Shown here in pieces: positions 54,641-64,000 of a DNA stretch of 64,000 nucleotides; the stretch's first letter is position 1; each line of letters starts with the position of its first letter. Source of the stretch: Gnetum montanum (lineage: Eukaryota; Streptophyta; Gnetopsida; Gnetales; Gnetaceae). The translations under genes and the position numbers were made by a program. The stretch lies in the NCBI GenBank assembly GCA_015680685.1, contig MNCI01003410.1, positions 97,441-161,440 of the forward strand, in the 5' to 3' direction. Below the pieces are notes generated by a model, which made no database searches, was not told the DNA's origin, and saw nothing but the letters and a program-made list of their open reading frames with translations.

Positions 54641-55930
54641 TCTCTGATCAATTTCCAAATGAACTCCTCTTTATAGGAGCACTAAATGACCAAGTTCCCA
54701 TAGAAATAATGTGGTATAATGACATCCTCACCTATCTTCTCACTCAGGAGATGCCAGAAGATCTTGACTTTAGAAAGAAGCAAAAATTTCTTCATCGGGC
54801 CAAAGGCTTCATGGAAATCAATGAACACCTCTACAAGGTATGCGCTAATGATCTAATTCATTGGTATGTCACTGATGAAGATAACCTACTCATTCTCTAG
54901 GATGCTCACGAAGGGCTTTGTGGAGGCCACTATGCAGGGAGATGTATGATCATAAAAATCCTAATGGCAGGATATCATTGGCCTACAATCTTCAGGGATG
55001 CCCACCAATTTATTTGATCTTGTAAACGTTGTCAACAAGATGGTGGGATGACTGCTTGAATAGAAGGTTCTCAATAGTGCATTCAACCACTAGAACCTTT
55101 TGACATATGGGGCATTAACTTCATGCATCCCATCACACCCATGTCCAATGGAAAGGCGTATATCATTGTAGCAGTCAACTACTACACAAAATGGGTAGAA
55201 ATAGTAGTCATTACTGACTATACATCATCTACTACTACTAGATTTGTACAACAAAATGTTGTAAATAGGTTTGGGGTGCCACGTGCACTAATTTTTGACA
55301 ATGGAACTCATTTCACAGGTGTCACTTTTAGAAATTTGATGCAACACTTGGGGGTTGAACATAAATTAACAACACCCTTTCACCCCCTAAGCCAACAGTC
55401 AAGCAGAGGTAACTAACAGGGAGATCACAAAGATCCTAACAAGAACCATAAGCAAATATAGGAAAGATTGGAGCACAAAACTCGACGATGCCCTATGGGC
55501 CTACCACTCAACATGAAAACTTCCTATTGGCTACTCTCCCTACAAGCTAGTGTATAGAAAACTTCCAACACTTCCAATTCAATCCAAGCCTCGTACACTC
55601 TCAACAACCTATGATTTAAATCTTGACCTAGGTTTAGCATAAAAAGAAAGATTGATTAACCTCAACGTGCTAGTTGAAAATTGATTGGTGGTCCTATCTT
55701 TGAAAGAGATGCACAAGGCATTTAACAAACAACATCAAGACCTCAAAATATGGAAACTGAAATTTCAACAGGAAGATAAGGTTCTGTATTGGAACCCCAC
55801 ATACATACCCTAGAAGAAAAATTTTCAAAAATTATGGGAAGGACCTTATATAATTTATCAAACCTTTCCCTTTGGGCCTTATTAATCTACAAGCTTGAAA
55901 GCCCAAATAAAAAGTAGTTGGTTAACATCC
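54641..55930 (+). pseudogene. Element D integrase (degenerate)
   Basis: HHCC zinc-binding part HEGLCGGHYAGRCMIIKILM, SCKRCQQDGG; core EPFDIWGINFMHPITP (D to N at the first catalytic position), KAYIIVAVNYYTKWVE, RFGVPRALIFDNGTHFTGVT (second Asp kept), LTTPFHPLSQQS then a shift before the Glu region. C-terminal traces include DALWAYHSTKTPIGYSPYK-like sequence and LVNIQQVKPFLKL. Frame is open for 97 codons (55123-55416). Confidence 0.82.
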
Positions 55931-56294
55931 AACAAGTGAAACCTTTCCTCAAACTAAGATAAGCTAGTGCAACTACCACCTCAACAAATGGACAACCACA
56001 TTCAATTTTTCAAATCTTCTCTTTTTAACATAGTTGTGGAGGAGATGGCCATCCATGCTAACTATCCACATGGATCCTCAGTCCTTCACCTTTTTGTTTA
56101 TGCTCTGTTGATTTTTACGTTTTTCTTTGGTTTTTCATTCTATTGACTTTCTCAATTTTTTTTACAACATTGTTAGTATGTTTTACCTTTCTTGATTAGT
56201 TTACACTTTCTTATATATATATATATATATATATTACTTTGCTTTATTTGAGTGTGACTTTTCATTATTTCTACTAATAACAATGCTTTATTAT
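55931..56294 (+). other. Element D 3' spacer with (TA)n
   Basis: GGAGATGGCCATCCATGCTAACTA matches the start of the 3' region in A and C. A (TA)n run lies at about 56212-56235. Interrupted by the Element C LTR at 56295. Confidence 0.6.
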
Positions 56295-57085
56295 TGATGG
56301 GACGCGATATCGCATGGGCCGCGATATCGTGTACACGATATCGTAGTGCGTCGTCAAATCTATAAATAAGAGACGGCTCTCCCTTATTTCTCATTCTAGG
56401 CTAGACCATAGTGAAACTCTGGTAGTTTGATCCCTCCAGAGTTAGAATATTTTCCATGTGCCCGTAGTAGGAGCTCCAAAGTGAACGGATCTTTATTCGA
56501 GCAAATATTGTACCTAAACACAAGTTTGTGTACGGCAATAAAGACGAACTTCTTGGATAAACCTTGCAGTGCATGGAATAGGCTAAATAGGATTTTATTG
56601 ACTGTTATTTATTTTTTATCATTTAATCACTTTATTAGTCATTAAATCTCTCTCAACCCTTCTCTCCTAGTTAAGTGCCTTAGTACGACCGCTTCGAGCA
56701 CGTGCGTTACGCTTAGTGATCCCAGCAACGACTAGCATTTGGTAACCAAGGTTGCATTGGTTTAGGGTGTGAACGGTAAATGGGAATGGATACTGATGCT
56801 AGGTTAATTAAGGCTTAGTTATTTAGTTAAAGTTAGTTAATTAGTCTCTTTACCCTTCACCTCTTAGCATAGGAGATAAAATAGAAAAGCTATAAAAATC
56901 ATATACCTTAGACTTACTTAACCACACAACCGTGACAAATACAAGTAAGTCTAGGAAGACAACGAATGATTAACCTTAAGTGTTCCATAAGGCGTGTAGG
57001 CACTTAGTCTGTGGAGTTCGACCGGGTTGCGTGTGCTATGCTCGTATTCGTATGGTTGAGTGTAGGGGTACCTTGCCACTCATCA
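56295..57085 (+). repeat. Element C 5' LTR
   Basis: TGATGGGACGCG to CACTCATCA. Three GATATC units, two of them inside a perfect 22-bp palindrome at 56322-56343 with centre GTGTACAC; TATAAATAAGAGACGG follows. Confidence 0.92.
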
Positions 57086-57086
57086 T

Positions 57087-57104
57087 TGGCATCGTTGCCA
57101 GGGA
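57087..57104 (+). promoter_or_regulatory. Element C primer binding site (tRNA-Asp)
   Basis: TGGCATCGTTGCCAGGGA, matching the plant tRNA-Asp complement except for decay at three bases. Confidence 0.8.
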
Positions 57105-57225
57105 CTAAGTGTTTGTGCGCTAAGTAGAACATAGGAAATTATCCACATCGTTGGGAGCTTAAATGAACCTTAGGGTTGGTTAAACAAAAAATTATATAAT
57201 GATTAATCAGCACACTGAATAAGAC

Positions 57226-60200
57226 ATGGTGTATTCTTCTTTGAACAAAAGCAATTCACCACCTAGGAATCATACAAGAAACAGTCGGCAATCTAAAACA
57301 CATAACCAAAATCCACCAGTTCCTCAACAGTACCAAGTGGTATATACCCATCCTGATGAGTATATATGGTATTTTACTTTTATCCTCCATCAGGATGAAC
57401 AACTGCGTTGGAGAGATTTGCAAGGTAACATAGTGTCACCTCTTGATTGGGCAGTCCCTAACATGCTTATTCGTGCTCTTGCACAGATCGGCATGACTCA
57501 GCTCTATGTGGAGTACGTTATAGGTGATTTTGACACAAGGGATTACCATCCCACATCAGCACAACGTTTAAGGGACTTAAGGCAGGAGAGCCACCATACA
57601 TTGTTGAAGGGCAAAGGGGTCTCGCACGTCCTAAGTGAAATTGGAGATGGTGAACTTGTACTGACCTAAATTGTCGGTGTAAGGCTGGAAGGGAAACAAA
57701 CATTGAGAGATCGTCAGACAGCCACAGCTAACCCTGCCTTCACTTGAGGGCAAGCTGGAAAATGGAACGAAGGCAGAGTGCCTTGGATGGTCTGCACGCA
57801 AATCAACCAAGGACTTCCCCGAGCGTAAGCTACGGCTAGCGCTGGGGTTATTGTAAACAGTGTAAATGGGATGTAAACGGAATGCAAACAACGACACGAA
57901 ATTTAAATAGAGCGTACTAAATTATAAATAAAGCATAAACAGAGATAGATTGTAAACAAAGCATAAAACAAAGTAAATAATGTAAATGGAAGGCAATAAT
58001 GAAATTGTATTGTATTATTTAAATAGGAATATGCACCGGTCAAAGCGTAGTTGCACACGTGTGGATGGCAAGTCAAACGCCTAGCCCCGAAATGATATGA
58101 CGCGATGATGAAATGGGATTAATGTGAGAAATACTTGAAAGCCAACAATCAGATTTTCCGAGCGCCCAAGGATCATAAATTATGTCCTTCTTTAGAATTG
58201 CCAATCTCTCCAATTTTTTTTTGCCTCCTAGTTTATGTGAATTGATAGGGTATTTATAGGGTTGGGCCAGGCTCGGGCATGAAATTCAAGAATGGAATTA
58301 ACAGCTGTGAGATGAGAGGAAAGAAGATCTAGCGACATGTGTCCCATGGATAGTTGGCACGGGATGGATGTGTGCTAGATAGTTGCATTCTTTGACCAGG
58401 TTCAATGTATCTGTGTTGGATAGTTGTGCATGAGTTGGATGTGTGTTGGATAGTTGCATTCTTTGACCANCTCAGTTTTGGGGCTTTAAAAGTTGGTGAC
58501 GCTGATCCTTACGCTGTGCAACGTATGAAAAAGTAACCCCAACGTCACCAAGTCAAAATGGCATATTTGAGGCCCAAATCTTGATTTTCTAGAGGCTAGG
58601 AGCTGTTGGGGACCTTGGTGAAGGTCATGGGGGGTCCTTGTGCTCGATTTTGGCCTATTTTGACTCAATTTCAGGGCTCCAAAAGTTGGTGACGCTGATC
58701 CTTACGCTATGCAGCGTTTGAAAAAGTAACCAAAGTGTACTTAGCCAAAACCAAACATTTTGAACCCAAAACCTTTGATTCTAGATGTTGGAAGTTGGTG
58801 CAGTCGCTTGTGGGCCCTGAGGGAACCTTGCTTGTTCAATCATGGGCCATCGGGGGCTATTTCGGAGGCCTCCAATTTTGGTCATATTGTACTCATGTTG
58901 GGTAGCAGCATGACTTAGCTTGATTCTTATCTAAAAGTGCTAGGCCAAAATTAGTGGTGTTTTAGAACCAATTATAATGTGTTCTCCATCAAATGATGTT
59001 CCCCCTCCTAACGATAGTGAGGAGGTGGGGTATTAGAACCTACGCTCCATGATACACAACCCTTGTTCTAATCCCCGTGAATGCCAACTATTCACTGAGG
59101 GAACAAAAACACATGAAAAAGATGGGCATTCAGATCGTCATCATGATTAGGGCCGTAGTCACAGAAGAGAAGGTAAGAAACATCGTCATGGCAATGGTTC
59201 TCCTTCTTCTTCCCCTTCATCACATCATTCACCCTCTCCTTCCACATCAGGGCGCAGTCATAAAGAGCATAACAGTGAGGATAGAGGTAGGCAAAATGAG
59301 AGCCCTCAACGAGAGAGTCGAGAGAGAGGATGAGGGAAGTCAAGAGAATCAAGGCATGAACAAAGGGAAAGTAGGGAACAACGTAGACATCATAGACTTC
59401 ATGAAAGAGATGATCATGACGAACCCCTACTTGCCACCCAAAGCATGCTAGATATCACGGAGGCAGTTAGAATACCAACAAGGCATCAAAAAGATAGCCA
59501 GATCAAGTGCTTAGATATGAATAATATCCCATGGTTTGAGGGGGGATAGAATGCTGATCCGCAAAATCATTTATAGGAATTCCATGATGCCCACGCATTG
59601 CAGAACATAGAAAATGAGTGGCAGAAACTAAAGTTGTTTCCTAGGACACTCGTAAAGGAAGTAGAGAGTTGGTACCGGTCCTTAGAGCCGGAAACCATTA
59701 GGAGGTGGAGTATGATGTTAGAACTCTTCAATGATAAATATCAAACGTACTCCAGAGTGTCTAATTTGCATAAGCAAATCCAAGGATGGAAACAAGGTAA
59801 TCATGAACCCTTGGATGTTGCCATGGGCCGCTACTACACATTATTACATCATTGCCCAGGCCATGGTGATGCACAACAGGATCAACTACGCCACCTCATA
59901 GATGGGCTAAGGTATGAAACTAGGAGAACCCTTGGGACATATGCCCAAGGGAGACTATCCAAGATTAGATCCCATGAAATTCATCAATTGTTGGAGCAAG
60001 TAGCTAAAGAAGAAGAGGAGCTATGGTAAAGAGAAAGTGTGGAAGAATATAACTGCGATCCTTCCCTCCGAAAGAGGAAAGTGAGATTCTGTGATGAAGA
60101 GGATGAGTCACCACTTGAATAATTGGTGAATAGAAAAACCTTACCACTTCAGAAGCTAACAATAGAAGTGGCGGCTAAGGTAGATCAGATACATGACTCC

Positions 60201-60480
60201 TTGGATAATAGATTTGAACTTGTCCTAAAAATCATAGAGGAGTCTAAGGAGGAATGAAGTAGTGACAAGGATAAGAAAAAGCAGAGAGATTCAGGCCCTG
60301 CACGTGACAAGGGTAAGGGAAAAATAACTATCTCTGATGAGGTTGTGGATTTGGACACAGACAATGACGTTGGATGTGAGATCTTCCAATATGACCATCC
60401 TAAGGGATGTTGTCCAATCATCTCACATCTACAAGAGTCTGGGATGTATGCACTCAACCTAAGACTTAATAGACGGCAGG
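57226..60480 (+). pseudogene. gag: Element C gag, split by an insertion
   Basis: First piece 57226-57666 is open for 147 codons: MVYSSLNKSNSPPRNHTRNS, VVYTHPDEYIWYFTFILHQD, EQLRWRDLQGNIVSPLDWAV, TQLYVEYVIGDFDTRDYHPT, SHVLSEIGDGE. The second piece from about 58979 has SNDVPPPNDSEE-like sequence, a basic linker, and the capsid frame 59598-60029 (143 codons, no stop): NEWQKLKLFPRTLVKEVESW, RRWSMMLELFNDKYQTYSRV, RRTLGTYAQGRLSKIRSHEI. Zinc knuckle CEIFQYDHPKGCC has Phe for the second Cys. Confidence 0.85.
57667..58978. mobile_element. Unclassified insertion in Element C gag
   Basis: Interrupts gag between GGTGAACTTGTACTGAC and GTGTTCTCCATCAAATGATG, which are contiguous in A and B. It contains GGGTATTTATAGGG (58249-58262), a short GTGTTGGATAGTTG repeat (58370-58470) and a two-copy ~200-bp tandem (58470-58672, 58673-58872) sharing AAAAGTTGGTGACGCTGATC. 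A solo LTR of another family is plausible; ends and target duplication could not be fixed. A single N at 58470. Confidence 0.55.
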
Positions 60481-61130
60481 CACCCTAAAGGTTACCTTAT
60501 CCCCAAGGTAACCCAAGGAAGTTCCACCAATCGTTAACATATTATCCAAGTGGAACTCTGCTACAACCTATCGGGCAACATCAACAGTGACAACACCCAC
60601 AGTCATGGGGGATGCCACCGCCNAAACATCAACAGTGACAACACCCACAGTCATGGGGGATGCCACCGCCTAGGCAACAATACCCTTACCGGCAACCCAA
60701 TCCTTATGGCTATTACGTGCAGCAGCCGATTTCTCCAAGTGACTCTATGGGTCACACAACTCCACAACATCACTACCAAGTTTGAGAGTATTTTAGAAGG
60801 ACTCCTTCTCTAGGAGACATACCACAAACCTACCATCCTTTGAATCCATCTGCCACTCTTTCGCCGGTAGTTCCCATACCACCCGCTCCAACAATGCAAG
60901 GGGAACTCCCCACTCAACTGCAGCAACGTAATGCTATGAGAGCTGTAAACCTTCAACTCGTTGCTAGTTCTGACAATCGCAAGAAGAGAAGACCTTTCTT
61001 CAAAACCAAAAGCCCAGACAAGCTCTCACAACCACAAGTGGTTGAGTCAGTGCACACTCCTCCAACAAATAAGGCTTCGAAGCTCCCTTCAAACCAATAC
61101 CAAAGCTCAACACATATGGTTATGTTAACA
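60481..61130 (+). pseudogene. gag: Element C gag tail (Pro/Gln/Tyr-rich)
   Basis: Matches the A and B tails: RRTPSLGDIPQTYHPLNPSA-like, QGELPTQLQQRNAMRAVNLQ, KKRRPFFKTKSPDKLSQPQV. An exact 46-bp duplication flanks a single N at 60623 and is probably an assembly artefact. Confidence 0.75.
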
Positions 61131-61149
61131 CATATTGTAACCAACTAGA

Positions 61150-61920
61150 TCAAGATAGGCCACCTTCCTAGGAAACTCTCTGACCCTGGAGGTTTCTTAA
61201 TCTACCTCCAAGTCACCGGGAACAAATCACATAAGGCTCTTCTTGACTCAGGTTCCAGAGTAAACTTAATATCATAAGAAATGTATCAAGCCTGGAACCT
61301 ACCCCAACTCAAGAAGAGAAATATTCAACTGGAGCTGGTTGACTAGTCCATCACCATTCCCTTGGGATTGGTGGAGGACATTATTACCACTGTGTGTGGT
61401 TGGTCATACCCAGCTGATTTCTTGGTGATAGAAGTTAACAATAATGAAGGGGACTTCCCGATTATAATGGGAAGGGCATGGCTAAGCACAATAGACTCCT
61501 GCCTAGGAATTCACGATCTTTCCTAGGAAATATCTAAGGTAAACATTTATGGAAAGATCAAGAAGAAGAAAGTTCCATGCATCACATACAGTGACTCAGA
61601 GGATGATGACATGCAGGAATCATGGGTGATGCGAAATTTAACATCTCCTACATGCAATCGGTGTGCCCTAGAAACTCAGATACAGAGGTGCCTATATGTA
61701 GCAACCACACAACAAGTGGACACCTCATGGTTGACAGCTAATCAAAAAATAAATTGACCAATATGCATGGAACGAACTAGGGGAACAACTCATGCCCACA
61801 GTGAAAGCATAGGTACATTGGAGTATGAGCGTTGCCAACTTCCACCCCTTAATCTAATAACATCAATTGGGAGAAGTTGGACATGTCTAAGAAATTCATA
61901 TAGGCGTTTGTTATTTCAGA
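61150..61920 (+). pseudogene. Element C aspartic protease region
   Basis: GHLPRKLSDPGGFLIYLQ, HKALLDSGSRVNLIS (D-S-G kept), PLGLVEDIITTVCGWSYPAD, FLVIEVNNNEGDFPIIMGRA, WLSTIDSCLGIHDLS, then the acidic YSDSEDDDMQESW and a Cys-containing tail. A few stops. It would act in cis on Gag if a read-through product were made. Confidence 0.8.
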
Positions 61921-63852
61921 TCTCTCCCTTTCCATTCAGTCATGGGGAAGACAACCATCTATGCTAATCATTCGGGGCCCTCAGTTCTTTTTAGTTTTTG
62001 TTTTACACATTTTTGTTTTACACATTTTTGTTTCACACATTTTTGTTTTACAAATTTCTTTAACTTTTCTTGTTTTTGATTTACAACATCGTTCATACTT
62101 TTTCATTTTTTGTATGTGTGTGTGTGTGTTATCCATCATGTAAGTTTTTCATCCAATAAGTGTTCTTCATGATGGTATGAACTATTTTTCTATTGGTTGC
62201 TAATGTTTGGTTTTTACCTTTGAGTTACGATGTTGATACTAAGGTATGTTCTTTTGATATGATAGGCAATGAGTCCACTTCATCCATACATCCACAAATT
62301 TCTATGGTCTCTCTCAGCTTGGAAATGTACAGTTCCTTTCTAAATAAGAACTATAACGAATTGGTGATTGGGTATTTCTTAAACTAAGGAAGGACTCAAG
62401 GATTGAAAAGGGTGTGACTTCAAGGGAACTTGATGCTTTTGTGTTGGCTGTTCTCTTGGGTGCTTGGATGTTTTCTTCTTGAGTTTTGTTACCGTTTCGA
62501 CGTTACCCAATTATCGAGAAGCTGAGCAAATAAAAATAACAAAATATTTGCATGGTGTGGTTCTCACGCATAAATATATTAAAAAAACGGTGAGAATTCA
62601 AAGCACACCCCTTAGAAGAAATAATATTTAGGCTACAAGCACTAGTTATGGAACTAAAATAAAAATGTTCCCTCTAACTAAGGCCCTTCTCGCTTCCCAT
62701 TCTCTCCTCCTTGTTTCGTTGGAATGGTGGTGGCTCTTGGGTGAAGGAATTCTTGTTACTTCAAGAGGATGGATTGGCCGAATGCATTAATGTGAAGTCA
62801 CTGGATGTTGTTTTTTTAAGTCCAAACTTGGAATAGGATCTGCTAAGTTACATTAACCATGAAACACACAAGGGGTTGTACACCACCTTGTTCTTAGGAT
62901 TCAATTCCATTCTCTCCTTTCCATCCTTCTCTCAATTATTCACCTCATTGCTGGTTGTATCATTAGTGTATATTTTTGTGGATACATTGTTTACGTTTTG
63001 GTAAATTCTTATAGTTAAGACTTTAACTCTTGTTCCAAATAACATTCCCAGAGCCTACGGACTCTTCGAATGTGGGTTTGTCAGGGCATTAAGGGCATGA
63101 GCCTGCTTTGGGGAGAACCTATTGACATTCCTATTTGGTGCACCGGTTAAATTCTTTCCCCTAACATTTTTGCAATCCATTTTATTTTGTTCATTGCCAT
63201 CTTGACATCCATCTCATCGATGTTATAGTTGTCTCTTTTTCTCCATCTTTCTTGTTCTTTTTCTTTCTCCATTCTATCGCTACTGGAGGTTTGCTCTTGG
63301 TCATGGGGGTCAAAACCCAAATTTTTTCGATTTTCCCCTAACCCCTACATCTTCGGTAGTCACCATAAATATATCTCTAGACCTGTATCAGCCATACCAT
63401 AACTCAGCCAATGGACCTATTACTGAAGCAAGGTATCACCTGCATTCTAATTCATTTACCCTTGCTAATATAAAGACTGTGTTGTGTGTGCAGATGACAA
63501 TCATGCAACAATGGATTGGATCTGGAGGAAACACTTGGAATGGAGCGGTGCTGAAGCAGCTATGCAAGGAGTAAGATCGATGGCGTGCTTATGGATAGAC
63601 AACAAAAGGCGCAATCTTGGCGTTGGCAGCAACAAAACTTCTTTCTCTCTCTCTTTCTCAACTACCAAATAAGGCCTGATGTCAAATGTATAAGGTGTTC
63701 ACTCTTGTTGTCATGAACACTAGTTTTGTCTTGTCTTGTAATGATGATTTGTTCACATGTCATCCCATTAGTTCCATTCAATCAATAATCCCATACCTTT
63801 TCAATATTTTGTAAGGAACTTGAGGACAAGTTTTTATTCAGTCATGGGGGTA
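61921..63852 (+). other. Element C non-coding 3' region
   Basis: A 17-bp unit ACACATTTTTGTTTTAC repeats about four times (61993-62055), against two in A and B. (TG)n at 62111-62128. Conserved blocks as in A. A copy of the short 3' ORF starts ATGGACCTATTACTG (about 63411) but is broken by TAA; the DDNHATMDWIWRKHLEW part is open at 63484-63672. Confidence 0.7.
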
Positions 63853-64000
63853 TGATGGGACGTGATATCGCATGGGCTACGATATCGCATCCCCTGTTGT
63901 ATCGCGTCTTCCCCTACGATATTGCATAGGTGATATCATAGTGCACCGTCAAATCTATAAATAAGAGGCGGCTCTCCCTTGTTTCTCATTCTAGGCTAGA
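63853..64000 (+). repeat. Element C 3' LTR (partial)
   Basis: TGATGGGACGTG with four or five GATATC-like units (one is GTATCG, one GATATTG) before TATAAATAAGAGGCGG. The 5' LTR of the same element has three. Confidence 0.9.

Larger units (their letters stand above)
43640..56294 (+). mobile_element. Element D: decayed Ty3/gypsy retrotransposon, split by Element B
   Basis: Two collinear pieces, 43640-45731 and 52845-56294, align to Element 1 and together give gag, protease start, RT, RNase H, integrase and a 3' spacer. Minus-strand Element B sits between them. About 228 bp of protease-region sequence present in Element 1 (roughly 5867-6095) is missing at the join. No 5' LTR is seen, and Element C interrupts the 3' end, so LTRs are not in view. 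Confidence 0.85.
56295..64000 (+). mobile_element. Element C: non-autonomous LTR retrotransposon, 3' end outside window
   Basis: 5' LTR 56295-57085, primer site 57087-57104, gag, protease, 3' region, purine tract TGGGGGTA (63845-63852) and the first 148 bp of the 3' LTR. No RT, RNase H or integrase. Gag is split by a foreign ~1.3-kb insertion (57667-58978). The protease keeps LLDSGSRVNLIS, the only intact D-S-G in the window. Confidence 0.9.

Noticed and set aside
1-64000. CRISPR arrays, rRNA or intact tRNA genes, bacterial operons
   Set aside because: No regular short-spaced repeats, no rRNA blocks, no tRNA cloverleaf; introns and LTR elements show this is plant nuclear DNA. tRNA-like motifs are limited to SINE heads and primer sites.

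Overview
The window looks like nuclear DNA of a seed plant, probably a gymnosperm. One plant-type reductase gene has introns swollen to kilobases by transposons. Most of the rest is nested, decayed Ty3/gypsy LTR retrotransposons primed by tRNA-Asp, an Athila-like trait. Two AT-rich intergenic stretches hold only small repeats. The gymnosperm assignment is an inference from genome architecture; no species can be named.

Layout. 1-3161: a broken PIF1-type helicase 3' end, its last part repeated as four tandem 410-bp units, then a 425-bp foldback. 3187-14358: Element 1, a decayed retrotransposon with gag, protease, RT-RNaseH, a deleted integrase, a long third reading frame and a 3' LTR. 14359-20900: retroelement debris, a solo LTR and intergenic DNA. 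21231-36046: a six-exon dihydroflavonol-4-reductase-like gene (SDR superfamily, extended type). Intron 2 and intron 3 each carry a solo LTR of one family, and intron 4 carries a complete 7.1-kb element (A) inserted 20 bp after exon 4. Exon 3 is abnormal and the exon 3/4 junction shifts frame, so the gene is probably disabled unless the assembly is wrong there. 36047-43390: intergenic DNA with two solo LTRs, two SINE-like copies and one possible small gene (42156-42542). 43640-64000: Element D (gag-pro-RT-RNaseH-integrase), split by minus-strand Element B, which holds a solo LTR, and interrupted at its 3' end by Element C, which runs off the window.

How the mobile elements relate. A, B and C share LTRs (TGATG...CATCA), a tRNA-Asp primer site, a gag and a long 3' region, but all lack RT, RNase H and integrase; B also lacks protease. 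They look like a non-autonomous gag-bearing family (TR-GAG type). Elements 1 and D have a related gag and a former pol, so they represent the kind of partner that could have mobilised it. Both are now full of stops.

The most unusual signal is a cassette of self-complementary GATATC units between the start of each LTR and its TATA box. Different copies have perfect palindromes with different centres, vary in unit number, and in related LTRs use GACGTC or GTCGAC instead. Single N characters at several places mark contig joints; two are flanked by exact 46-bp duplications that are probably assembly artefacts.
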